Below, in pieces: positions 17,134-26,428 of a stretch of 64,000 bases of DNA (within the stretch, counting starts at the first letter, position 1; the number at the start of each line of letters is the position of its first letter). The notes under the pieces were generated by a model. The model did no database searches, was not told where the DNA came from, and worked only from the letters and a program-made list of their open reading frames with translations. The position numbers and the translations under genes are program-made. Source of the stretch: Methanomicrobiaceae archaeon (GTDB taxonomy: Archaea; Halobacteriota; Methanomicrobia; Methanomicrobiales; Methanomicrobiaceae). Location: contig JARVGI010000001.1 in NCBI GenBank assembly GCA_029762625.1, forward strand, positions 248,001 to 312,000, given 5' to 3'.

Positions 17134-17298
17134 TGACTCCTCCACCGACCCCGCCGCCGGCGGCAGGTGCATACGCAGCTGGATCTCATAATGGTTCCGT
17201 CCGGACAGGAGAACGGCCCGCACCGCCACTGTGCGGGGCGCGCGTGCAGAAATGCTCCTGCGGCCGCATACCGGACCTGATCTCAATTCGGCAGGGGA

Positions 17299-17496
17299 TC
17301 AGGGGAGCTTCTCGACAACCCTGTGGTTGTGTATGTCGAGCACGTAGCGTTCGGGATGATCGAGCAGATCGAGCACATTGATTCGGAGGTCGATGAGTTC
17401 GCCGTAGCTAAAATGCTCAGCAAGAATCTGTGAACTTTGCTCATACTGCACCTCCACGCCATGGACCTTCTTCCCGACGTTGATGATCTCCTGCAT
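17299..17496 (-). CDS. Small conserved protein, paralogue of the gene at 29186
   Basis: 65 residues, starting at ATG 17494-17496. It shares the pattern EII.V, F..EL.D..IN..DLL..P..Y.LD.HNHR.V with the 70-residue protein at 29186-29398, so this is a small family present at least twice in the genome. A TATA-like CATTTATGTAG on the minus strand at about 17520-17530 lies inside the end of the upstream gdpD gene and would give a nearly leaderless message. No known function. Confidence 0.7.
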   Translation of the reverse strand: MQEIINVGKKVHGVEVQYEQSSQILAEHFSYGELIDLRINVLDLLDHPERYVLDIHNHRVVEKLP

Positions 17497-17518
17497 ACCC
17501 GCCCTTACGTGCGAGGGA

Positions 17519-18232
17519 CTACATAAATGATTCGCCGCGGAGACGAGGTGCCATGTGGGTAGCAAGGAAATCCCTCGCCCTGCAGGGATCGTCGCTCGCG
17601 AACCCGTCGACGCCGAGCTCCACGGCCCGGGCGAATTCCACCTCGCTGTTCAGCGTCCACGGGACGACGGAAAGCCCCGCATCATGCGCGGCTTCGACAA
17701 GGCCGGGCGTCACCCTCGTGAATTTGGGGAATATCGCACTGGCGTGTGCCGCACGGGCGGCCTGCACGGGATCCTCAAGGGCCCGTGAATAGATCAGGCC
17801 GGTCGCCACATCACCGAGCAACTCGATAATCGATTGAAATACCTCCGGGTGGAATGATGCCACGATAAGGGGTTCAGGCCGCACCCGTGCGAGCATCGCG
17901 CAGACCGCCACCGTGCTTCCCGGTTCTTTGATCTCCACCACGAGGCCCCCTCCTCGCCGGCTGACCAGATCGAGCGCCTCCGCAAGCGTCGGGATCTGTT
18001 CACCAGCGCCTGCGTCAAGGTTCCTTAGCTCTGCGAGCGTCAGCGATCCGACCGCCCCTGTGCCGTTCGTGGTGCGGTCCACGGCATCGTCGTGGATCAC
18101 GACAAGATGCCGATCCCTGCTCACGCGTACATCCACTTCCACGTACGGTGCACATTCCATCCCCCGGCGAAGAGCTCGCAACGTGTTTTCCGGTTCCAGC
18201 GCCCGCGCCCCCCGGTGCCCGATGACGAACAT
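17519..18232 (-). CDS. Glycerophosphodiester phosphodiesterase
   Basis: 237 residues with a complete GDPD TIM barrel: HRGARALEPENTL at the N-terminus (catalytic His and Arg), EVDVRVSRDRHLVVIHDD (metal-binding Glu/Asp and second catalytic His), LVVEIKE and the C-terminal VPWTLNS. GDPDs hydrolyse glycerophosphodiesters to glycerol phosphate and an alcohol; in archaea the natural substrate could be a glycerol-1-phosphate lipid headgroup. No signal peptide, so cytoplasmic. Next gene on the same strand starts 22 bases after the stop. Confidence 0.93.
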   Translation of the reverse strand: MFVIGHRGARALEPENTLRALRRGMECAPYVEVDVRVSRDRHLVVIHDDAVDRTTNGTGAVGSLTLAELRNLDAGAGEQIPTLAEALDLVSRRGGGLVVEIKEPGSTVAVCAMLARVRPEPLIVASFHPEVFQSIIELLGDVATGLIYSRALEDPVQAARAAHASAIFPKFTRVTPGLVEAAHDAGLSVVPWTLNSEVEFARAVELGVDGFASDDPCRARDFLATHMAPRLRGESFM

Positions 18233-18339
18233 ACCTCCGCCTCTGCTCCGGATTATTTAGTGGTTGCGCTTTTCCGGCAAAGGCGTGGCGCGGCATTCGC
18301 GAATGGCAGCGGCCGAGCGACCCGTGCGGGGAAAAGCGC

Positions 18340-18471
18340 CTACATTAGCATCACGAGATCGGTAATCGCTTCCCTGACCGGCGGCATCGTTCCGAGAACG
18401 AGCAGGAAAGCAATAGTAACAAGGATGAAATGGACAACAAGCCCGATATTTGCAGAATTTCCGAACGCCAT
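18340..18471 (-). CDS. Putative 43-aa membrane protein
   Basis: Reading leftwards from the ATG at 18469-18471 a 43-residue product appears: an N-terminal MAFGNSANIGL, a clear membrane helix (VVHFILVTIAFLLVLG) and the end MPPVREAITDLVMLM. On the minus strand AAAAGTATATAATGC (about 18495-18510) is a strong TATA box about 30 bases before the ATG, fitting a leaderless transcript. The combination of good promoter and helix is unlikely by chance, but there is no second sequence to compare. Function unknown. Confidence 0.55.
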   Translation of the reverse strand: MAFGNSANIGLVVHFILVTIAFLLVLGTMPPVREAITDLVMLM

Positions 18472-18720
18472 GCCCGCCACATTACACCCGCTGCATTATA
18501 TACTTTTTAGTGATAAAAAGCGTCAAATAATTCGTTGTGCACCGATTCTCATTGATCCGGACGATGGCGGGAGCAGGGACGTGCGCCACCCCTGCACGCA
18601 TACGCGACCGGCGCATGCCGTGCACGCCGGCAGGAATATGCGGAAGAAAAACCGAAAAAACACGAGGTTGCTACAGGATTCCGGATTGCAGAGCGATGTG
18701 TTAATCATTGCAACGGGTGA

Positions 18721-19970
18721 ACTTCTTCCACGTACATTTCCGCCGCCATACTCATTGTCGTTCTCGTGCTCATCGCCCTGCGCAATACGCTCCCATCGAG
18801 ACCGGGTATATGGCAGATAATGCTCGGCGGAGCCATCGCAATGCTGGTCACGGGGCAGATCCCCCCTCTCGATGCACTGCGGGCGATCAGCATTGACATC
18901 ATGCTCTTTCTCTTCGGAATGTTCATCGTCGGCGAGGCGCTCTGGCGCAGCGGCGCACTGCTCCCTCTCTCGTACATGCTCTTCTGCCGGTCGATGAACC
19001 TGAATAGCCTCGTCCTGTTGCTCATTCTTGTTACCGGCCTTCTTTCAGCCATTCTTATGAATGATACGGTGGCGATCATCGGCACGCCCTTTGTCATCCA
19101 TCTCTCGAGAAAATACGGCATATCAGCGAAAATGCTCCTGATGGTCCTCGCCTTTGCCGTGACCACCGGAAGCGTGATGAGCCCCATCGGAAATCCCCAG
19201 AATCTCCTTATCGCAATCGGAGCAGGCATGGAGTACCCGTTTCTGTCATTCCTCCGGTACCTTTTCCTCCCTAGGATGGCAGGCCTTTAGCTCCTCTATG
19301 CCATGGTCCGATATGCGTTTCGGGAAGAGTTTACCCGGTGCGTGCTTTGCTATGAAGACGAGGCCCTTGCTGATGAGAAACTCGCGAAACTCTCCCTCTG
19401 TTCACTCGCCCTCATCGTCCTGATGATTGCGGCAAAGACCCTGTGCGGCCTTGCCGGAACGGGCCCGACATCTCGCTCACCGCCATCGCACTGGCGGGTG
19501 CGCTTCCTGTCATCCTCTTCTCCCCGAGAAGGACAGAGATCTTCAAAACAATCGACTGGCATACGCTCATTTTCTTTGCGGCGATGTTCGTGACCATGCA
19601 GAGCGTTTGGGATTCGGGTCTTTTCCAGGCACTGCTGCCTCCCGTGTCCGCATCGTATCTGGAGATCCCCTCGGTGATAGGTCTGGGCATCCTGGTCAGC
19701 CAGATCACCTCAAATGTTCCTTTTGTGGCGCTTTTCCTCCCATTTCTGATTGATGCAGGCGCTCCCATCGAGACATACCTCGCCCTCTCCGCCGGCAGCA
19801 CGATTGCAGGAAACCTCCTTATTATCGGGGCGGCCAGCAACGTGATTATCATTCAAACCGCGGAAAAGCAGGAGCATTCGATCAGGTTCGCTGAGTTCGC
19901 AAAAATCGGAATACCGTTGACGATAGGCCAGGCGGCGATCTACATAATCTCATTTGGCCTGCTCCCTTAA
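18721..19970 (+). pseudogene. Broken anion transporter (SLC13/ArsB-NhaD type, ion transporter superfamily)
   Basis: The frame beginning near 18721 encodes AAILIVVLVLIALR, then a series of membrane helices typical of this superfamily (DIMLFLFGMFIVGEAL, LLSAILMNDTVAII, MSPIGNPQNLL). It meets an in-frame TAG at 19288-19290, continues in the same frame (AMVRYAFREEF), and near 19450 must shift frame to continue as ISLTAIALAGALPVILF, IDWHTLIFFAAMFVTMQSVW and SNVPFVALFLPFL to the stop at 19970. No good start codon is seen; GTG 18766 is the first. The stop and the shift both lie between conserved segments of one transporter, so it is a pseudogene or contains sequencing errors. Substrate would be arsenite, sodium or a carboxylate. 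Confidence 0.8.
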
Positions 19971-20202
19971 GGCCGCCGGTCCGTCAGCGGCCCCTCGTAT
20001 TCCCGCAAATCTACTGCTGCGGTTTCACGTGAAGCCCCGGCATCGCCGGATTAGTCTGCATGGACCTGGCGGTGCGGGACAATGATGCCACCGGATCGGG
20101 GCGTGCCGCACCCGGGCATCCCGGGTTCACTACCCTTAAATGCAAAGGCCGGCAAATGATTGAAGAGGCACCGGACCCGGATAGGAAGGAGGATCAAAGA
20201 CC

Positions 20203-20619
20203 ATGACTGCGCTCGATCGGTTGAACCAGTTTGAACGGGGAGTCTATTATATCCTGATCGCCCTCTTTTCAATCGTCATTCTCTTCGCGGTCATGGAAAT
20301 GGCGATACTGGTGGTCCAGACCATCGCTGATGTCACCTCATACCGTATGGACAGCGAGGAAATCCTCCATCTGTTCGGGTTTCTCCTGCTGATTCTCATC
20401 GGGCTCGAACTTCTCGATACCATCAAGGTCTACATGCAGGAGAACCGGATTCATGTCGAGGCCATTTTGCTCGTCGCAATTATCGCCATTGCGAGAAAGG
20501 TGATTCTTTTCGATCCCTTCGAGGAGGGCGTCGGTGAAATCCCTATCATCGGCATGGCCGCCATTGTCATCGCCCTCTGCGGCGGGTACTACCTGATCAA
20601 GAAAGCGGGATACTCGTAA
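20203..20619 (+). CDS. psiE: PsiE-like phosphate-starvation-inducible membrane protein
   Basis: 138 residues, four membrane helices (about 15-40, 55-75, 82-100, 112-130). The pattern LLLILIGLELLDTIKVY, the HVEAILLVAIIAIARKVI segment and the DPFEEG loop are PsiE hallmarks. In enterobacteria psiE belongs to the phosphate-starvation regulon; its biochemical role is unknown. GGAGGATC sits eight bases before the ATG, and CTTAAATGC (20134-20142) may be the TATA element. A pst/ppk island lies 32 kb downstream, so co-regulation is a testable idea. Confidence 0.85.
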   Translation: MTALDRLNQFERGVYYILIALFSIVILFAVMEMAILVVQTIADVTSYRMDSEEILHLFGFLLLILIGLELLDTIKVYMQENRIHVEAILLVAIIAIARKVILFDPFEEGVGEIPIIGMAAIVIALCGGYYLIKKAGYS

Positions 20620-20740
20620 CCATTCCTGATACGTTGACCCGTACCCCACAATGCCCCCGTACGCTCTCCGTGCTTCGCCCCCCAGCCAAAGTGTTTTGGA
20701 CGCGGGATGTCTCTGCCACGGGACCCGGGAGATCGGCTGC

Positions 20741-23011
20741 TCACGCGAGCGCACTTTCCTCTGTGGAATCGCGGCAGAATATACAGGTAGAACCCGTTTT
20801 CATCACGATCTCCCTGATCATCCCGATGTCCGGATCGGGGGGGAGGCTGAAGATATTGATATCCACGTGGGGGGCGTTCTCGAGAAAATCGGTGAACGGT
20901 CCGAGCACGACTCTGACATTTTTCGCCGGTATCCGTGCGTATTCGATGAGCAGGGAGATCGATTCCTCCGCTTCGGGGATGCGATCCTTCTCATCCACCA
21001 CCGCGATTACCATGAGATCGGCATCCCAGTTGAGGAGGAGTTTGTAGGCGACCAGAATCGAGAGATCGCAATTTTCCAGCCTTGTACCGGGATACCAGTC
21101 TGTACACGAACCGGTCAGCCAGAGACTGATCCGCCGTTTCCTTCCCAGCGCGGCCTGCGGGTGGTCCGCGTAGAGGATGATTCCTTTCAGGTTCTCGGTC
21201 GCTTTCTGCATGATAAATGGAAGATCATGGATTTTACCCGTTTCAGGCGGCAGCTGCAGGAACACGATATTGGGACTGAAAAGCGTGCGTTTCAGTGTCT
21301 GAATGCTTGCTATCACGCCATCATTAAAAGTATGTGCGTTCACGATGGTCCATTCGGCATAGATGCCATCCACCTGAAAATCCTCCCACAGCAGCAGCAG
21401 CCCGTCTTTCTGTTCATCACTCATCCCATCACGGGCGATGCCGATGATGCTCACAGAGCCGTGGGGAAAGGTGATGTCTCGCAGAAATTCAGAGATTCCA
21501 TAGAGAACTGCAGGATTCTCGACCGGGACGAGAATGTTCGGCCGCCATGCACGTTCCTGCGAAATGGGCAGGGACATCGCCTTCTTCGCAGCCCATTCGG
21601 CCATTGCCACAAAAAGGCTGCTTCGGACATCGCCATATGGCTGCGGGCTCTGGAGGTGGCGATACATCAGGATATAGTAAAAAAGCGCCACCATTATCAA
21701 CGCAACCAGGCTGAACACGGCATTGATGATAAACATCACGAAGAGACAGCCGAGTGTGCCGATGAGCGGGACGATGCGGGGGATCCTGAAAAGCGGCCGG
21801 AAACTAGCCAGTCCAAGACTCTGCTCGAGAAGGATGACGATATTGATCATCGCATAGGTGATCAGGAAGAACATGGTGATGAAAGGCGCAACTGTATTGA
21901 GGTCCCGAAGCAGCAGGACACCCGACACCACGATGCCGGTCAAGAGCAGTGCATTGCGCGGTATCCCCGAGGCCGAACGCCGTGATAACCAATCGCTACG
22001 GGGAAAGATGTTTTGTCTGGCCATAGCATGGAGCACCCGTGATGCCCCCACAATGGAATTGAGGGCGGACGAGAAGGTCGCGGCAAGGAGGCCGGCAACG
22101 ACCACCCCGCCGACTGCGGCCTGCTCAAAGATGAAATTGAAATTACTCGCAAGTTCGGATGAAGAGGCATTCCCCGCAGACCAGAAGACCAGAATCAGGT
22201 ATACAACCAGACTTGTCCCGATGGCCCCGAGGGTACCGAGAGGGATGCTGCGCCGGGGATTTGTAAGTTCTCCGGACATATTGGCACCGGCCATGATCCC
22301 GGTGACAGCGGGAAAAAACACCGCGAACACGACCCAGAACGTCCTATCCAACGGCCCTGCGGTGAGAGTGAGAGGAGGAGCGAAATCAAGCCCGGCGGCA
22401 AAAATCGATACCAGAGACGCTGCGATAATGGCGAGGATGATGTACTGCACCCTGAATGCCACGTCGGTGCTGAGGAACACGATGGAAAAAGCCACCAGAA
22501 AGGTCACGAAATCGATAAGTACCGGGGAGATAGCGGGAAAGAGGTACCGAAGCCCCTCCCTGAACCCGAAGATGTAGAGCGCGATGGAAAACGCTAACGC
22601 GAAGTACAGGGGCACCCCGATGCTCCCCCCGGCCTCCATGCCGAGCGACCGGGTGATGATCGAATAGGGGCCGCCGGGTCCGATGCGGATGTTGCTGATG
22701 ATGGAGGACATGGATAGGGCGGTGGCCGTGGTGATGGAGAATGCGATGATGATGATCGTCCATGCCCCGAGCAGCCCCACATTGCCGACGATATATCCGG
22801 TGCGCAGGTAGAGGATCACGCCGAGAATCGTAAGAAGCGTAGGGACGTATACTCCCTTGAACATCCCGAATTTCACCACATCTGCGCCCGTTCCACCTTC
22901 ACTGCCATCGCTGATGGGATCCCCCCCCTGTTCATGAACGATACGGAGGATAGTCCCCGTGATTTCATATAAAGATTCGGCAGAATGCGAATGCACCGCC
23001 GCATGGTCCAT
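20741..23011 (-). CDS. Cation-chloride-cotransporter-like APC permease with cytosolic C-terminal domain
   Basis: 756 residues with about twelve membrane helices (VYVPTLLTILGVILYLRTGY is the first) and a soluble C-terminal domain of about 260 residues (from about 490) with NILVPVENP, VSIIGIARDG and MVIAVVD, a fold related to universal stress proteins. This plan matches prokaryotic SLC12-type transporters such as the Methanosarcina cation-chloride cotransporter homologue. Probable role: electroneutral salt or amino-acid/polyamine transport. The frame is open up to 23068 (GTG), but a minus-strand TATA-like TTTATACATGG at about 23080-23090 makes a start that early unlikely; I chose the ATG at 23011. 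Divergent from the helicase. Confidence 0.85.
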   Translation of the reverse strand: MDHAAVHSHSAESLYEITGTILRIVHEQGGDPISDGSEGGTGADVVKFGMFKGVYVPTLLTILGVILYLRTGYIVGNVGLLGAWTIIIIAFSITTATALSMSSIISNIRIGPGGPYSIITRSLGMEAGGSIGVPLYFALAFSIALYIFGFREGLRYLFPAISPVLIDFVTFLVAFSIVFLSTDVAFRVQYIILAIIAASLVSIFAAGLDFAPPLTLTAGPLDRTFWVVFAVFFPAVTGIMAGANMSGELTNPRRSIPLGTLGAIGTSLVVYLILVFWSAGNASSSELASNFNFIFEQAAVGGVVVAGLLAATFSSALNSIVGASRVLHAMARQNIFPRSDWLSRRSASGIPRNALLLTGIVVSGVLLLRDLNTVAPFITMFFLITYAMINIVILLEQSLGLASFRPLFRIPRIVPLIGTLGCLFVMFIINAVFSLVALIMVALFYYILMYRHLQSPQPYGDVRSSLFVAMAEWAAKKAMSLPISQERAWRPNILVPVENPAVLYGISEFLRDITFPHGSVSIIGIARDGMSDEQKDGLLLLWEDFQVDGIYAEWTIVNAHTFNDGVIASIQTLKRTLFSPNIVFLQLPPETGKIHDLPFIMQKATENLKGIILYADHPQAALGRKRRISLWLTGSCTDWYPGTRLENCDLSILVAYKLLLNWDADLMVIAVVDEKDRIPEAEESISLLIEYARIPAKNVRVVLGPFTDFLENAPHVDINIFSLPPDPDIGMIREIVMKTGSTCIFCRDSTEESALA

Positions 23012-23080
23012 GAAGGCGGGAGCCGGACCATCGGCGGGTGGTTCGAAAACCGCCGCGGCCAGAACCACCTCCCCAATGCC

Positions 23081-23090
23081 ATGTATAAAG
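23081..23090 (+). promoter_or_regulatory. TATA element upstream of the DEAD-box helicase, shared with the divergent transporter
   Basis: ATGTATAAAG is a TATA box about 30 bases before the helicase ATG at 23116. Read on the other strand it gives CTTTATACAT, usable by the divergent transporter. A compact bidirectional promoter is likely. Confidence 0.5.
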
Positions 23091-23115
23091 AGGGGAGAGA
23101 GCGCATACTAGGAGA

Positions 23116-24408
23116 ATGAAACCCTCTTTTTGTTTCTCGGACTTTGCAATATCCAGTGCAATACTCAAGGCAATAGAAGACATGGGCTTTGAGGAGCCCA
23201 CGCCCATTCAGGTAGCAGCGATACCCGCAATCCTTGCGGGCAGGGATGTGACCGGGCAGGCTCAGACAGGCACGGGAAAAACGGCGGCGTTCGGGATACC
23301 CATCCTTGAAAAGGTCGATGCACGCAACAGGGCAACCCAGGCTATCGTGCTTTCGCCGACACGCGAACTCGCCATCCAGATTGCGGAGGAGTTTTCTCGC
23401 CTTGCAGCCCACCACCGCACCATCACGACGCTCCCCATTTACGGCGGCCAGCCCATCGAGCGCCAGTTGAAAGTGCTGCAGCGCGGCGCGCATGTCGTGA
23501 TCGGCACGCCGGGCAGAGTGCTCGATCATATCAAACGCGGCACACTCTCCCTTGCAGAGGTGAGCATGGTAATCCTCGACGAGGCGGACCAGATGCTGGA
23601 CATGGGATTCATCGGGGATATCGAAAAGATCATCACGAATACGCCCAAAAAACGCCAGACTATCATGTTTTCCGCGACCCTCCCCCGGCCGATCCTGGAG
23701 ATCTCGAAAAAATTCCAGAAAAAACCCGAATTTGTCCGTGTTGCGGAGCGCGAGATGACCGTCCCGCAGGTCGAGCAGCTCTACGTCGAAATACGGAGCA
23801 GGGATAAGCTCGATATTCTGTGCCGGTTTTTCGATATCTACGATCCCGCCCTCGCGCTCGTCTTTTGCAACACCAAGAAGGGCGTCGATATACTCTCCAC
23901 GCATCTCCAGGCGCGAGGATACCTTGCGAAAGGGCTTCACGGGGATATGAAGCAGTCTCAGCGGGACCGTGTGATGGGAGACTTCCGGAACGGCCAGATC
24001 GATGTCCTCATCGCCACCGATGTCGCTGCACGCGGTATCGATGTCGGTGACATCGATCTCGTGGTGAATTTCGATGTACCGCAGGATGTGGAGAATTACG
24101 TCCACCGCATCGGCAGGACCGCGAGGGCCGGCAGGGCCGGACGCGCCATCACCTTCGTCGATCCGAGGGAAGTCTACAAGCTCCGCAGCATCCAGAGACA
24201 TGCCCGGATTACCATTGTCCGCATCCCGCTTCCCAAAGAAAGCGACGCCGCCGAAACCCGCACAAGAAACCTCGTGGAGAAGGTCAAGCAGATCGTGGAC
24301 AACGGCGACATCGAACGAGAGGTGGAAATCATCGAACGCATAATGGTCGACGACTACACCTCGCTCGAGATCGCCGCCGCGCTGCTCAAGGTCGAGCTCG
24401 CACAGTAA
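23116..24408 (+). CDS. DEAD-box ATP-dependent RNA helicase
   Basis: 430 residues with all core motifs: Q motif (FEEPTPIQ), I (AQTGTGKTAA), Ia (PTRELAIQ), Ib (TPGRVLDH), II (DEAD), III (SAT), IV (LVFCNTKK), V (ARGIDV) and VI (HRIGRTARAGRAG). The C-terminal extension of about 60 residues (ETRTRNLVEKVKQIVDNGD) is helical. These helicases remodel RNA in cold response, ribosome assembly or decay. GGAG lies two bases before the ATG, so a short leader is expected. The YwbE gene follows after 21 bases, in the same operon. Confidence 0.95.
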   Translation: MKPSFCFSDFAISSAILKAIEDMGFEEPTPIQVAAIPAILAGRDVTGQAQTGTGKTAAFGIPILEKVDARNRATQAIVLSPTRELAIQIAEEFSRLAAHHRTITTLPIYGGQPIERQLKVLQRGAHVVIGTPGRVLDHIKRGTLSLAEVSMVILDEADQMLDMGFIGDIEKIITNTPKKRQTIMFSATLPRPILEISKKFQKKPEFVRVAEREMTVPQVEQLYVEIRSRDKLDILCRFFDIYDPALALVFCNTKKGVDILSTHLQARGYLAKGLHGDMKQSQRDRVMGDFRNGQIDVLIATDVAARGIDVGDIDLVVNFDVPQDVENYVHRIGRTARAGRAGRAITFVDPREVYKLRSIQRHARITIVRIPLPKESDAAETRTRNLVEKVKQIVDNGDIEREVEIIERIMVDDYTSLEIAAALLKVELAQ

Positions 24409-24429
24409 CCTGATCCCGGATGCGATAGC

Positions 24430-24633
24430 ATGGCGGAAGCGAAGGACGGGCGCCTGCGAAACAACCTCAGTCCCGGCATAAAGGTGCGGGTCGTTCTGAA
24501 AAAGGACCAGAAAAGCGGTAAACTCACCGAAGGAACGGTCAAAGAGGTGCTGACCGGCTCTTCATTCCATCCACACGGCATCAAGGTGCGTCTTGATGAC
24601 GGGAGCGTGGGAAGGGTCCGGCATATCGCATGA
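24430..24633 (+). CDS. YwbE family protein
   Basis: 67 residues matching the whole YwbE (DUF2196) family: NNLSPGIKVRVVLKKDQKSG, LTEGTVKEVLTGSSFHPHGIK in essence, and KVRLDDGSVGRVRHI. It looks like a small SH3-like/KOW-type barrel and may bind RNA or protein. Function is unknown; the position directly after a DEAD-box helicase suggests an RNA-related task. Confidence 0.9.
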   Translation: MAEAKDGRLRNNLSPGIKVRVVLKKDQKSGKLTEGTVKEVLTGSSFHPHGIKVRLDDGSVGRVRHIA

Positions 24634-24844
24634 CGGAATCGGCAAAGAAAGGCTCGCTTCCGGCCCCCGAAGCGCATCCTGCGAGGATTGCAGCCGCACC
24701 GGCCTGAATGCCGGAGGGAACGGAAAACTCCCCGCCCACAGGCGTTCGACTGCCCACCCGGAGGGAGGGGTGCGCGGCACGCTCTGGGATCGGTGCCCGC
24801 CAGCCCGCCGCCCGTACTCCGAGGCGTGAGCAACCTGATAATTC

Positions 24845-26116
24845 CTACAACCGGGGCTTATCCTGTCCGTTCCCGTTTTCACTCATCATCAGGTCGAGGT
24901 ATTCCGCGACAAGGCGCGTGATGAGGAAGTGCTCTCTGACATGCTCTTTTGCGTTCCTGCCGAACTGCCGTCCCAGCGCCGGGTCCCTGAGGATCTGCAG
25001 GACCCTATCCGCGAATCCTTCGGCATCGTAGGGATCCACGAGAAATCCAGTTTCTCCATCAGTTATCTGGAGGGGAATGCCGCCTGCGCGCGATGCCACC
25101 ACGGGCCGCTCCTTCCAGAGCGCTTCGGTGACGGTGAGGCCGAAACCCTCCCGCAGCGATTTCTGGATAATCACGTCGGAGATCCGCTGCAGGACGTTGA
25201 CAAGCGTGCTGTTCTCGCAGGTAATCAGGATGACATCGCCGGTCGTGACCAGATCCCCCGCCTTGTCCACGACCCTCTGGTAGATCTCCCACCCCTCGGG
25301 GTCGTCCGGCGCCATGCTGCCGCAGAGGACAAGGCGGCAGTCCACTTCCCGGCGTACGCGCAGGAAAATATCGATCACCCCTTCGGGATCCTTCCACTTG
25401 TCGAATCGCGAGATCTGGGTGATCAGCGGTTTGTCGGTGGCGATGCCGAACGATGCAAGCGTGTCGGCGATCACCTCCGCGGGGAGATCGCGGTTTTTTT
25501 CCGAGAGCGGATCGATGGCAGGGTGAAAAATCATCTGGTCCATGATCAGCGTCTCCCGCCGGTACGCGGGGTGGGAGATGATCATGTGGTCGTACCTGGT
25601 CACGAACGCCTCGAGAATTTGCCAGACACCCATATCGGGCGTGGAGAGATCGACATGACAGCGCCAGATCCACGGCTGGCTTTTTTCAAAAAACTGTATC
25701 AGGGGGAGCGGCTGGGGATCGTGCACCACCACAAAATCGTGATCGATCGAAAGACGCGACGAAAACTGTTTGTTCGTTTCAAGGTAGTGGTCGATCGATT
25801 TCGAAGGGAGATCGACATGTTCACTCTGCAGCGCGTTATGAAACTTCTTCGTGATGGCGAAAAAATCATCGCACCCGTGCAATACCTTCCAATCGGCGGC
25901 AATCCCGGCATCATTCATGAGGGGGATGAGGGAATGGAGCATTTCGGCCACTCCACCCCCCTGCGAGGTGGAATTGATATGCACCATCTTTTTCCCGCCA
26001 AGGCGCGCCGCTTTGGCATAGATCTCCTCGATGATAGTGTCGCCGACGATTGTCCTGTGATCTTCGAGCCTCCTTCCGTTGCCGCAAATAACGTCAATTC
26101 CTGCTGTTCCTGCCAA
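24845..26116 (-). CDS. GT4-family glycosyltransferase resembling trehalose glycosyltransferring synthase (TreT)
   Basis: 423 residues, two Rossmann halves. KMVHINSTSQGGGVAEML is the donor-site glycine loop of TreT-type enzymes, DPQPLPLI and WRCHVDLS lie in the acceptor part, and REGFGLTVTEALW gives the E-x7-E motif of GT4 enzymes. TreT links a nucleotide-activated glucose to glucose to make trehalose, a compatible solute; other GT4 reactions are possible. The start is a TTG at 26114-26116: GGTGATC stands about five bases before it, a perfect match to the 16S tail, and no ATG fits. The upstream 310 bases show no gene. Confidence 0.8.
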   Translation of the reverse strand: MAGTAGIDVICGNGRRLEDHRTIVGDTIIEEIYAKAARLGGKKMVHINSTSQGGGVAEMLHSLIPLMNDAGIAADWKVLHGCDDFFAITKKFHNALQSEHVDLPSKSIDHYLETNKQFSSRLSIDHDFVVVHDPQPLPLIQFFEKSQPWIWRCHVDLSTPDMGVWQILEAFVTRYDHMIISHPAYRRETLIMDQMIFHPAIDPLSEKNRDLPAEVIADTLASFGIATDKPLITQISRFDKWKDPEGVIDIFLRVRREVDCRLVLCGSMAPDDPEGWEIYQRVVDKAGDLVTTGDVILITCENSTLVNVLQRISDVIIQKSLREGFGLTVTEALWKERPVVASRAGGIPLQITDGETGFLVDPYDAEGFADRVLQILRDPALGRQFGRNAKEHVREHFLITRLVAEYLDLMMSENGNGQDKPRL

Positions 26117-26428
26117 CCCTGATCACCCTGCACTGTTTTCAAAAAATTTTGGAATCTTGAGCGGAAAAGGGTAGTGATCTGGGCCACTGCGCCGGTCGCC
26201 TCCCGGGTGCGCTCCTCTGGCCCTGAAACAACTCTGTGTCCCTGATTCAGGAGGGAGGAGAGACCTGCGGACGGGGCAAGCATGGTCTCGCGCGCCCGGT
26301 AGTTTTCGCACCCACGCACATCTTCCGCGTGTGCTCATCACTGCTGGAACAGCTGCACATGCGCGGGAGCAGGGCGGTGCGGATACGCAGCGCTGCCCCT
26401 GCTGCAGGGGTCTGCCCCCCGATGCCCG
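26117..26428. other. Spacer of about 310 bases without a recognised gene
   Basis: Open frames on both strands are Arg/Pro/Ser/Ala-rich and show no family signature. An AAAAAATTTT block at about 26140-26150 is the only AT-rich feature and lies 25-35 bases before the TTG of the glycosyltransferase; it may be part of that gene's promoter. Confidence 0.5.

Noticed and set aside
18092-18820. 242-codon plus-strand frame
   Set aside because: Runs across the start of gdpD, the 43-residue ORF on the other strand and into the anion transporter in the wrong frame.
19288-19290. TAG as a pyrrolysine codon in the anion transporter
   Set aside because: Pyrrolysine is used by Methanosarcinales-type methylamine users and a few others; nothing here points to that pathway, the protein is not a methyltransferase, and a frameshift follows within 200 bases.
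20651-21985. 444-codon open frame on the plus strand
   Set aside because: Antisense to the C-terminal part of the cation-chloride-type transporter, whose frame has clear membrane helices; composition is His/Arg/Asp-rich and unlike a protein family.
22873-24201. 442-codon minus-strand frame
   Set aside because: Covers the DEAD-box helicase on the opposite strand; all helicase motifs are on the plus strand.
24929-26122. 397-codon plus-strand frame
   Set aside because: Mirror of the GT4 glycosyltransferase gene; no recognisable motif.
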